Assembly (NCBI GenBank): GCA_013397455.1
Contig: VYZB01000121.1
Span: forward strand, 1,168,219 to 1,232,218
Source of the DNA: Crotophaga sulcirostris
Lineage: Eukaryota; Chordata; Aves; Cuculiformes; Crotophagidae
Reading direction: 5' to 3'
DNA length: 64,000 nt
The notes below the pieces were generated by a model. The model was not told the DNA's origin, made no database searches, and saw nothing but the letters and a program-made list of their open reading frames with translations. Position numbers and translations under genes: made by a program. This document shows, one piece after another, positions 39,001-62,400 of the stretch; the stretch's first letter is position 1, and every line of letters starts with the position of its first letter.

Positions 39001-39998
39001 CTAGAAACAGTGAATTATTGGTTCTGCAAATGGATTGCTAACAGACTTGTTAAAGGTTTGGTTGGTTAGTTTATGATTATTTTTTCAAATGTGTTATCTA
39101 AATCTGCCTTTCTCCACTTTCAGCCTAAATTTTAGCACCAATAATAATGCAGGATACCAACTAAAGTCTACATAGTGCTATAATCAAGTCTATAGCTGCT
39201 GGATATCCTTAAAACTTAAACTCATATCCCTTTGAAGCACAGATTCTGAAACACAAAAGCTATAAAATGAGTGGAGATTTATTTTAAAAATCTGCTTTAT
39301 CCTCTCTACTGCTCTTTTCCTTTTCAGAAATTGTCATTCCTATTCTTATGCTTTACACTAACACTGGTTATATGAAATGACATGCTCACTCAGTAGACTG
39401 ACTGACCATTCAACCACACAATTCCTATGATTCTCTCATTTGCTACGGAACTGTTACGATTAGATGCACAACAAAAAGGTGCATCTGTTTCGACATTTCT
39501 TGTATCTATGTTTCCTGAAAATTAGATTTGTTCAGATTTAAAACTAGAGATGTTCCATTTCTGTACTTTAAGGTAAAGAAAGGATAGATTCAGGCTATGT
39601 AGACAATAAAATTAATTCCTATGGAGTTTAGGAAAAGGACTTTTGAAATTTCAGACCACAAGAAACCATTTCAATTACCAGCCCTGCAAACATCCACTTG
39701 TGCTTAACATACTTCAAATACAAGTGCAGCAATATTAAGAATTTGGTTGCTAAAGCACAGAGGCTATGAAATGTTGCTTGTATAACTTAATTGGATCTTA
39801 TATGCAATGATAATTTTGGGGGACCAAGAGAATATTGAAGAAACCAAAGGGAGTAGTATGAACCTGCAGGTTTGCATGGATAAAACTGAAAGAGTGTTAC
39901 CATTCTGCTAAAGTCTCTCACACGCTTCTTGACAGGGTTCTTACTATTCCTTAAGAAATGTTTCACATAGACTTGATGTTTAAATACTAATCTCAGCT
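36009..39998. other. Gene-free stretch
   Basis: Apart from the 26-bp duplication at 36697-36748, no feature was recognised. Confidence 0.6.
36697..36748 (+). repeat. 26-bp tandem duplication
   Basis: GTGAAGAGAGTGGGAAGAAT... is repeated once with two substitutions. Confidence 0.8.
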
Positions 39999-40004
39999 CT
40001 AGAT

Positions 40005-40371
40005 TGTTGATGCGGAAGTCACGGACTCAGCTACTACAATCCAATGTGAATCATGCAGAGCCGTTTATTGCAAGTTAAGCACACACTTATATAACCTTTT
40101 ACTTCCCGTACACGCGTCTACGCAGCATACATGCAACAGGTGATTGGATGATTTACGTCTTCATGAACTGTCCACACGAACAATTAGCATCATTGATTGG
40201 TAGCTGATCATGTCACTTTGCCCTGCGGCTTCATGGGCCTCTTGTACCTGTTTTTGCAGCTGCTTTATCAGTTTGCTGTCTGTTCTCAAACCTCCACCGC
40301 ATGCTTGAAATTCCTCCAAGCCTAGCTGGTTCAAGGGCAAACATCCTACTTCTCACAGAAGCCCTTCCACA
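40005..40371 (-). mobile_element. Solo LTR of an endogenous retrovirus, - orientation
   Basis: The 367-base element starts TGTTGATGCG and ends CTTCCACA, so it has TG...CA termini. It is flanked by the perfect 6-base duplication CTAGAT (39999-40004 and 40372-40377). Read on the - strand it has a TATATAA box (40087-40094) and an AATAAA (40064-40069) in the usual LTR order. No internal viral sequence adjoins it, so it is a solo LTR left by recombination. Six-base duplications are typical of class II (alpha/beta-like) elements. Confidence 0.85.
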
Positions 40372-40390
40372 CTAGATCATCCTGTCTGTA

Positions 40391-40464
40391 TGTACTGGGT
40401 CTGGTTGGGATGTAGTGAAGTTTCTTCACAGCAGCCCATATGGTGCTGTGTTTTGGATTTGTGC
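40391..40464 (+). repeat. Fragment of another avian LTR-like repeat (probable)
   Basis: TGTACTGGGTCTGGTTGGGA followed by CACAGCAGCCCATATGGTGC resembles the start of a common avian ERVL-type LTR. The assignment is from memory and only about 75 bases are present. Confidence 0.4.
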
Positions 40465-40473
40465 TCCCCAGAA

Positions 40474-41114
40474 GATCACACAATTGTTTAGGTAGGAAGA
40501 GACCATTAAGAACACGGTGCCCAACACTTGATATAACACTGCCAAGTTCACCTCTAAACCACATAACTAAGCATCACAGCTACACATCTTTGAAATACTC
40601 CCACGTATGGTGACTCCACCACTGCCCTGGGCAGCCTCTTCCAATGCTTGACAGCCCTTTCTGCGAAGAAATTTTTCCTATGAACCAAATTTAAACCTCC
40701 CGTGGTGCACCTTGAGGCCATTTCCCCTCGTTCTATCACTTGTTACTTGGGAGAAGAGACCAACACCTATCTTGCTACAACCTCCTGTCAGGGAGGTGCA
40801 GAGGCCAATGAGGTCTCCCCTCAGCCTCCTTTTCTCCAGATTAAACAGCCCCAGTTCCCTCAGCTGCCCCCCATAACCCCTGTTCTCCGTCCCCTTCCCC
40901 AGCCTCGTTGCCCTTCTCTGGACGCGCTCCAGCCCCTCAATGTCCTTCCTGGAGTGAGGGGCCCAGAACTGCACACGGCACTCGAGGTGTAGCCTCATCA
41001 GTGCCAAGTACAGATGGGCATTCACTTCCCTGCTCCTGTTGGCCACACCATTGCCGATACAAGCCAGGATGTCACTGGCCACTTTGGTCACCTGGGCACA
41101 CTGCTAGCTTAGGT
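40474..41114 (-). repeat. CR1 LINE 3' region with ORF2 C-terminus
   Basis: On the - strand this decodes, with stops or frame changes, to pieces such as [40 protein letters not shown] and [17 protein letters not shown], the conserved end of the CR1 reverse transcriptase protein. The copy is 5' truncated and inactive. Confidence 0.93.
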
Positions 41115-41280
41115 TTGCTTAGGGCCCTCCATTTAAGGGAACAGATGTTTTAACTTTGCTGGCACTAATGCTACAGCTTTGTCTCTCCATGAAACACAGT
41201 GTTCATGCTGGGCAACAAGACCTCTTGCTGTTCCATTTTAAAAAAAAGGAAAAAAGAATTTCTCATTTCCAGGGTTTCAT

Positions 41281-41695
41281 GGAAGGACATGAAGGTGTTG
41301 GAGTGGGTCCTGGGAAAGCCATGAAGATGATCCAAGGACAGGAGCCCCTCTGCTATGAGGACAGGCTGAGAGAGTTGGGGTTGTTCAGCCTGGAAAAGAT
41401 AAGGCTGTGGGGAGACCTTAGAGCAGCTTCCAGTGCTGAATGGGGCTCCAGGAAAGCTGGGGAGGGGCATTTTAACAGGGAGTGCAGGGGTAGGACGAGC
41501 AGGGTGTGGTTTTAAGCTGAAAGAGAGGAGATTTAGGTCAGATTTTAGGAAAAAATGTTTTGCTGTGAGGGTGGGGAGGCCCTGGCCCAGGTTGCCCAGA
41601 GCAGTGGTGGCTGCCCCATCCCTGGAGGTGTTCAAGGCCAGGCTCGATGGGGTTTTGAGTTCCTTGATCCAGGGGAGGTGTCCATTCTGTGATCC
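41281..41695 (+). repeat. CR1 LINE 3' fragment
   Basis: Reads GGACATGAAGGTGTTGGAGT, CTGAGAGAGTTGGGGTTGTT, GTTGCCCAGAGCAGTGGTGG, ending near CATTCTGTGATCCTA. It lies in the opposite orientation to both neighbours. Confidence 0.92.
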
Positions 41696-41836
41696 TACAG
41701 GAATCATAGGTGCTCCCCTGGGACCTTACCCAAGCTCCCATACTCTAACAAGTGAGTTCTTTACGCCATGAAAAGCTGCAGCGACAGATTTCTGTGTGAT
41801 AGTTTGCATTTAAGAGCAGGGTCCCAGCACCCAGTT

Positions 41837-42259
41837 CATAGAATCATAGAATGGTTTGGCCTTGAACACATCCAGGCATGGGGCAGCCACAGCTTCTCTG
41901 GGCAACCTGGGCCAGGGCCTCACCACCCTCATCGTGAAGAATTTCTTCCTTAATGTCTAACCTAAATCCTTCGTTTTCTAAATCTTTTCCTTTCCCTTTC
42001 CAATTTAAAGCCATTCCCCCTTATCCTGTCACTCCAGGCCCTTGTAAAAAGCCCCTCCCCAGCTTTCCTGGAGCCCCTTTCAGCACTGGAGGCTGCTCTA
42101 AGGTCTCCCCAGAGCCTTCTCTTCTCCAGGCTGAACAACCCCAACTCTCCCAGCCTGTCCTCACAGCAGAGGGGCTCCAGTCCTTGGATCATCTCCATGG
42201 CCGCCTCTGGACCTGTTCCAACAGTTCCATCTCCTTCTTATGTTGGGGGTTCCAGAACC
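41837..42259 (-). repeat. CR1 LINE 3' fragment with internal deletion
   Basis: Starts CATAGAATCATAGAATGGTT, then jumps to CCTTGAACACATCCAGGCAT, losing about 100 bases normally found between. It continues to TGTTGGGGGTTCCAGAACC. Confidence 0.92.
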
Positions 42260-42505
42260 GCTAATTTCTGCAAACGACAGAGACTGGGACTAGAAGGATA
42301 AGTTACAGACAGTAATCAGGAGAACAGCCAAAAGTAAGGAAGAAAGTATCATTTTAAATACAGCTAAATACAAGAGAGACATTAAAAACCTAAACCACCC
42401 TAACTGCACACCCTCTTGAATATTTTATAGAGCAGAACAAGGAACGCATCTCTTCTGTTGAGAAGGCTGGTTCCGAGAGAAGGTCTCGAGGGATGTCTGA
42501 GTGTG

Positions 42506-42563
42506 AAGAATCAAGCAAGAACTAATTGAAAACCAAGAATCAAGCAAGAACTAATTGAAAACC
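42506..42563 (+). repeat. 29-bp perfect tandem duplication
   Basis: AAGAATCAAGCAAGAACTAA... is present twice without mismatch, just before the GC-rich promoter begins. Confidence 0.9.
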
Positions 42564-42720
42564 TCTAGCTGAAAGAGATAACAAGATACTCTAAATGTGC
42601 AAACCGGAGTAGTGAGCATGTGTAGAGAGACCCACACAGCAAGGACAGCCTGTCCAGGGCTGAAGCCGCTGCCCCCTGCCCTGATGGCGCCATTCCCGCT
42701 CCCAACCCCTCCCGCCGCCC

Positions 42721-42728
42721 GCGCCAAA
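42721..42728 (-). promoter_or_regulatory. E2F-like site
   Basis: GCGCCAAA is the reverse complement of TTTGGCGC, a consensus E2F site. It lies about 50 bases upstream of the ZNF143-like array in the CCNH promoter. A short motif in GC-rich DNA can arise by chance. Confidence 0.35.
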
Positions 42729-42775
42729 TTCACTCCTCGCCATCCCTAAGCCCTCCACACCCCATTCCCCTACCT

Positions 42776-42985
42776 GGACTACAACTCCCGGCATGCCCCG
42801 CGCCCCAATGCCATACGGCATACACCGCCCCGCCAGGACTACAACTCCCGGCATGCCCCGCGCCCCAATGCGATACGGCATACACCGCCCCGCCAGGACT
42901 ACAAGTCCCGGCATGCCCCGCGCCCCAATGAGATACGGCATGCACCGGCCCGGCAGGACTACATGTCCCGGCATGCCCCGCGCGC
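42776..42985 (+). repeat. 60-bp tandem repeat (3 full units plus a partial) with ZNF143/Staf-like sites
   Basis: The unit GGACTACAACTCCCGGCATG..., exactly 60 bases long, is repeated head to tail. The core ACTACAACTCCCGGCATGC occurs at 42778-42796 and 42838-42856, as ACTACAAGTCCCGGCATGC at 42898-42916, and as ACTACATGTCCCGGCATGC at 42958-42976. The published ZNF143/Staf long site is close to ACTACAAYTCCCAGMATGC, so the first two copies match at almost every position. The last site ends 91 bases before the ATG. The fourth unit diverges after CCCCGCGC. Confidence 0.85.
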
Positions 42986-43067
42986 GGAGGCTCTGTGGGA
43001 GGCGGTGCCGCTGCCTTAAGGCGCGGCCGCGGCGCGAACCGCTGCCGTGTGTCGCGGAACAGTAGTG

Positions 43068-56571
<13,504 letters not shown>

Positions 56572-56725
56572 GTGTAACCACAAAGGAAGACTGAATCCTA
56601 CCATGCACAAGACACTGTTTGGGGCCACGTGTGAACCTGTCTGCCACAGGTTCCTTGCTCTGTGGCATGAGGTATTTATTTTGTCAGTTGTTATTGCGTT
56701 TGCAATAAAATACATGATTTTGCTG
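56572..56725 (+). other. CCNH: CCNH 3' UTR with poly(A) signal
   Basis: About 130 bases after the stop there is an AATAAA at 56704-56709, inside TTTGCAATAAAATACATG. Cleavage would fall near 56720-56730. This gives a very short 3' UTR. No other canonical signal lies between the stop and this one. Confidence 0.75.
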
Positions 56726-58480
56726 AAGTACTTACTTGCATGTCCATTAAACCTTCATCCACTCAAGGGCAAACACAGTAAGAAGCATTTACTCTAAGGA
56801 ATGTCACTCAGGGAAGCATTCTGGTTCAGGAACAGTTTGAGGTGTGAATTCAGCTACTGCCATGCTGTAGTCCTGCACTTAAATCACACTGGGCACTTGG
56901 TGAAGTGGCTAAACACGAGCAGGGGACAGATGTGGGAACAGAGCCCTACGTGCTCCATAGCAGGATGTGTTCCCCAGGCTGAGGCAGCCAATAGAGCACA
57001 GCTGTGCCCATAACACTTGGTACATCTGGGAGGCTCCAGCAACACATTTTACAGTATGGAAACCAGTAACTGCAGCTTTGTGACTGACAACGCAGCTGTG
57101 GTCCCAGAGTTGGCTGCTGTGACTTACTTATCCAGTGGCAACTGAGAAGAGTATTTTAAAAATCTTCCTAAGTAGGTAGATCCAGAGCAAGGTCCATTTC
57201 CTTCTCATAAACTATTTTAGAACATCAGCAGTTCTGCAAAGCACACCTCAGCGCAGCTTTAGGAGTCTCCTAGTTTTGTTGTACTCCATGCTGTATGTAA
57301 CAGGTTAATAGTCAAATCTATTCTCCAAGTGTTTGTATTTTCATCAGTTATACCACTTACAGTCAGTCAACTAATCTACAAAATAGCTTTGTCTGCTCTG
57401 ATTTTGACAAATCCTTCTGAACCAGGGTTATCAGCTGACTAGTCAGGGAAGAAGGGCAGCAATCACCACTTCACTTCAGAAAGCCTGGTGTGATTTACGC
57501 AACACCTTCATAACCAAGTGAAGGAAGCATGACTTAACACAGTTCAAGTCATGTACTTAAGGTTCTGAACAGGCTGTAAGCTGTAAGCAGAGCATTCAGC
57601 ACCCACAAAAACGTTACAGGCTGGGACTGATTTGTGTGACTTAACAGTATGCACAGAGAGAACTGAGTGGGGCAGAAAGAGAAACACCTTTTCCCCAAGG
57701 TCCAGTTTAATACAGGTTTGACAGAGTGGTTTTATGGGATGGTCTAAACAAGAATTCAGTAGCACCACCAAGGCCTTGCAACAGGTCTGTCTTCACAAGG
57801 CTGTGTTAAGAGCATCAGTGCCAGGGTTTAGATGCTGGGTTGATGTTGGTGCTGGGTTATAGGTTGGACTTGATGATCTCAGAGTCCTTTCCAGCCTTGT
57901 GATACTGTGATACCTCTGTCCATGTGTGGTACCTGGGAGCTCTCACTGACAGTGCTGGTCACCCACCTTCAAGGAAGCTGCCCCAGTGGGAGAGACGCGG
58001 GCAGCAGAGCAAGAGCCCGCACAGACCTCAAAGATGTGCACTAATGCTGCCACAGAGACCCAAGGATCAAGTCTACACAACTCAGCATGACAGTGAAAGG
58101 AAAAATTATTTCCAGCAGACAGGAGATGTAGCTATTCTAATTGTGTAACAGCCATGCTCATACTGCAGAATTATTTATGTGATTATCTTGAGTCCTGCCA
58201 GTGAATCTCAGCATCCTTTTGTTCCTTATTAGATCACTGCCCAGAAAAGTTAAAACAGTGATGCTGAAATACCCTCTGAAACAATTGCACATTTTACTTT
58301 CAGCTTTTTCTAACAGTTTTAACATCTACTTTCTTGTCCTGTGACTGATATGTACAAATTAAGGCATATGGACAAGGTAATTCTGTTCTGAGGATTCATG
58401 CCACGAACATTTCAAAGAACATCACATGCGTAAACACCGTAAAAAATTTCCACAGCAGCCAAAGTTCACCAGTTTCCATA
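56726..58480. other. Spacer between convergent CCNH and RASA1
   Basis: About 1.75 kb separates the two predicted poly(A) sites. One CR1 3' tail (57812-57914) is recognised. No gene is seen in the rest. Confidence 0.7.
57812..57914 (+). repeat. CR1 LINE 3' tail between CCNH and RASA1
   Basis: Reads CATCAGTGCCAGGGTTTAGA, GGTTGGACTTGATGATCTCA, ending CCTTGTGATACTGTGATACC. It is the + strand counterpart of the copies at 1261 and 11741. Confidence 0.88.
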
Positions 58481-59364
58481 AAGAGTTGATCTACAGCTTG
58501 GTTTATTTCAAAAACTTATGTTTCACTTATAAAAATAATATTTATGCTAGACTTACAGTACACAAAAGACCAACCAATACATATTTTATAAAATGGTTTA
58601 ATGAATGCATGCATGTCTGATACAAGGATCAATAAGTTTACTGGATTCAAATTATTTACTGTTGTAAACATTTTACAAAAGCATTGTGATTTATCTGGAT
58701 ATACAGTTCCTGATGGAAGAACTATTCAGACTGAATCAGTGGCACATCAAAAAATAAAGCTGACAAGACCCATTCTGCATATTCTCTTCCAACATGATTC
58801 CAGCAAGAGAAACAGCATGGTATAAAAAGTGTAAAGATTGTTCCTACCATAACAACAAATTCTGGAAACTGTAAATACAAGTTAAAGTGGTTGAAACAGT
58901 CAAAAAGTCAAAATTATTGTAACCAGTCAGAAATTACAGTAAGAAATGTTATCCAGTTATATGTCGCTGTCAGAACAACACGTTTCTTTTCATGTCAGTT
59001 GATAATTCTTTTTCTAACGAGACAGCAAAACTTTGGCAATCAGAGGTGCTGAAATTTTCAAAGTTCAAGACACAGTCACAGCATTTTCTTCGCGGAAGGT
59101 GAACTGTACACCAAGGCTCAGAGGTTGTCAAAACTGTTTCCAAGTGGAAAAAAAAGTGCAAATGTCCTGCACAGATAGCTTAAAAAAAAGCTGCTGGTAC
59201 AATCATTCACCAACAGGATCTTTGTTTTTCTTTTTGCATAGTTCACACATCACTGGGAACGTGATAGGGTGTGCTATTTTTGGCAAGAGCAAGAAGAAAG
59301 TGATACTGGTGTGAGTTGCCGTGTTGGGCATGCTGGATCCATGCAGAATTCAGGTAGAGGGCTG
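58480..59364 (-). other. RASA1: RASA1 3' UTR
   Basis: The first usable AATAAA on the - strand is at 58502-58507 (TTTATT on +), about 860 bases after the stop. It is followed on the - strand by a TG-rich stretch (ACTGGTGAACTTTGGCTGCT), suitable as a downstream element. An ATTAAA at 58597-58602 is an alternative. The UTR is AT-rich and repeat-free. Confidence 0.65.
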
Positions 59365-59448
59365 CTACCTGATATTATTGGACACTGAATACTGGTTTTG
59401 TTTTTGTTGAAGCAGTTCAGTAATGGCCAAAAGTTTCTTAAGAACATG
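59365..59448 (-). CDS. RASA1: RASA1 terminal coding exon
   Basis: After CTCTCTCCAG the exon reads [20 protein letters not shown], then SVSNNIR and TAG (59365-59367). It forms the last helix of the protein. The final seven residues differ from human (TKTNDVR) but keep the length. Confidence 0.95.
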   Translation of the reverse strand, partial: HVLKKLLAITELLQQKQNQYSVSNNIR

Positions 59449-62400
59449 CTGGAGAGAGAGAGTCAGAAAAACCATACATTAGGGTCTGGAAATGGAACAG
59501 TCTTGCTTGAGAAGCATTTTCAGCATTAGCCTGTCTGACCTGCTATGAGGTTGTCTGAAGTACATTAAAACAAACAAAAAAGAGGAACCAGCTGATGCCT
59601 TTGTGGATAAGAAACTACTTCAAAAGGGAAGTCTAAACCAGCATTACGAACTCTGCATGTCCACCCCGGGATCTTGTTGCTGCGTTGTGGAGGCTGTGAC
59701 ACTGCTGGGGTTTGCCAAGACAGTCTGCTGTGCCTGTACAAACGCACTGGTGCATCAGGGAGCAGAAACTGGAGGTAACAGAAAGCTAACAACGGTAAAT
59801 TTCGTTCTCTGCTGAAAAGAATTAGGATCCTAAAACTGACAACTCAGCCTGTCAGGAGGGAGTAATTCTGTGGGTTCAGCCTTCCTCTAGCAACTAAAAC
59901 TTCCTCTGGAAACATTAAAAACACCTCTTTGGTTTTGTTGCACGAAGGAACACAACTACGGACTAAGTTACGGCTAACAACCTCTGGGTGAAGCGCACCT
60001 ACTTTAAAATCGTCATCAGTCACACACAGTGCCTACCAGGAACACCAGGACAGCACCCTGTGCTGGAGGAGCATCTTGGGACGTGCTGCCTGTGCCTGTG
60101 CTTTGCTTGTTAACCTCTGTTGCTTACCTGCATCACGCCTCGCTCGTTGCTGAGCGTGCGGAGCTCATCCGAGTGTGCCACGCATATCTCGTGCAAGGCC
60201 GCCAGGTCACGAGACAGGTCAGTTCTAGAGTGCTCTGTAGTGTCTGGAAGCTCAGGAACGTTCTTCAACAGAAAAGGTGAGAGCAAACTTAGGATGCTGA
60301 GTGCCCACTACACTCAGGAAGGTAAATTACAGCCCTGCCAATACAACTTTTCATGCTGACAGCAGGTACTGCAGTGTTAGTCTTCCCAGCTAAGTGTCCA
60401 GTCATAAAAATGGTTGGAGAAGACCTTTGAAACAGAGTCCAGCCTTACCTGTCCACTTCTAAACCAGGTCCCCGAGTACCTCATCTACCTGTCTTTCAAA
60501 CACATCCAGGGACGGTGACTCCACCACCTCCACGGGCAGCCTCTGCTACTGCCTGAGAACCCCTTCAAATTTTTTTCTAAGATCCAATCTGAACCTCCTC
60601 TGGCACAATTTGAAGCCATTTCCTCCCATCCTATCACCTGTCACTTGGGAGAAGAGACCAACACCCACCTCGCTACACCCTCCTTTCAGGGAGCTGCAGA
60701 GAGCGATGAGGCCTCCCCTCAGCCTCCTCTTCTCTAGGACTTTTCTCAGTCCACCTTTCCACTACAGATTATGTACTTCCACAAGCACGTGCTTTATGAG
60801 CATGCTGCAGTTTGTGCTCCTGCTAGAGGGGTTCTCACTAAAGGATCCAGTACTGCCACGCTACCATCGAGCTGACCAGAGAGCTGCTACATGCACAGAC
60901 TCGTAGCCCTCCTCTAAACAAGGTGGAACCCATCCATTAGTGCCTTTTTTTCCAAGCCAAATAATGGAACGGCAGCAATAAAAATTAAGAAAAATCTGTA
61001 ACTATCAAGTAACTGATAATCCAACAATTTTTCTCCAGCCAGCAGTTTTCAGAGACCTCATGCACAGTAGGTCATTTAAAGGAAACTGATGTGTCATAAT
61101 ATGCAGAAGTTGTAGTTTAATCAGAAAAAGGTGACATATGGCAGTGTACTCAAATGCCACTCTCATTTTTATATCTTATCAAACTGTTCTGAGGTGTCTT
61201 CTAGGTCACTTTTAAGGGATCCAACTCAGGAACCTTGGCACATTTTTCATCTTGATTTTTAAAATGAGTTCTTGGTTTAACAAGAGTTGTATCTAAAGTG
61301 AGATCCTAAACTGCTGCTATAGCTGTCACACACACAGAAGAAGCACAGTAACTGCAGTTCACTCTCAAACTACAATGTCTAGAATGCATGCAGTGACACT
61401 TCTGGTAACACAGAACTGAAATTCAGCCTAGTATTTTTAAGAGCAAAAAATAATTTAATCTCTGGTCAGAACCACATGACAAATCATATTTAAGATTTTT
61501 TTTTTTTTTTAAAACCTAAAGATTTTTATTTTTGGCTAAAACTTCTAATCCTCACAGCTATAACAATCTATTTGGCCTGCTCACATCTACAGAGGCACTA
61601 TACGAATGAAGTCTTCAGATAACATTTGATGGATTTAATTTGGTATGACAGACCAGCAATCTGCGGTTTCTAAAGACCTGTAAGAAAAATCTACTCAGTT
61701 ACAAACATTCGAAATTATGTGGGAGGTGGTGCATTTTTGAGGTAGGTAGTAACAAGCGTAAAGAATTTCCATTTACAAAGTTGCTATGTAACTTCCAGTA
61801 AGGATTTTTTTAAGCACTTACCCCAAGCTCATCCAAGAACATGATCATACGATGTTTGTTGCTCTTGATGAATGGATTTACCCCTTCCATGTATGGCTCC
61901 TAGAAATTTTTAAAAGTATTCATTAAAACAAATCAATACCAAGGTAATTGTCAGTATTATGTTATTAGAGTGAGCACAGTGCAGTCAGACAAATGACATG
62001 GTAGAAAAAAAATGTGGCATGCAGAGTGATTTTATTCTTTCAAGTGAGTTTCTAATGTCTGGTGTGCAGCTCATAAGACTGCCAAATTCAGTATTTTCTT
62101 ATATTTGGAAGAAATGTTCTTATATGTGCACAGTCCACAAATCTGCATTAAGATGAATGTCTCCTTATAGCTAGCTGCAGTGAGTAAATTCCCTCATTTC
62201 AAAGGTATGGTCAGGAATAAATGAAAGAACAAGAGCGAGCGCACTAACGCTTATGTCCTCAGGTACACGTGTCAGAGAAATAACTCAATAGTGCCAGCCC
62301 AAAGGCACTCTCATCAGGCTTAAGTCAACACGTTTGTATTTCAACCATGTTCCAGCCAGGAAACTGAGGCAGACCAGTTGTGTGTGTTCTCATGTTAGAA

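Larger units (their letters stand above)
42640..43067 (+). promoter_or_regulatory. CCNH: CCNH CpG-rich promoter and 5' UTR
   Basis: The sequence changes abruptly from AT-rich to strongly GC-rich with many CpGs at about 42,640, and stays so into exon 1 and the gap. There is no TATA box at a useful distance, as expected for a housekeeping cyclin. It holds an E2F-like GCGCCAAA, a four-copy ZNF143-like array and, closer to the ATG, GCGGCCGCGGCGCG. The transcription start cannot be fixed by eye; somewhere in 42,985-43,060 is likely. Confidence 0.8.

Noticed and set aside
41171..41707. Open frame of 178 codons on the - strand
   Set aside because: It is the antisense of the + strand CR1 copy at 41281-41695, which has few stops in that frame.
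43047..43067. Upstream in-frame ATG as the CCNH start
   Set aside because: It adds seven residues (MCRGTVV) not found in the family; the ATG at 43068 aligns with the human start.
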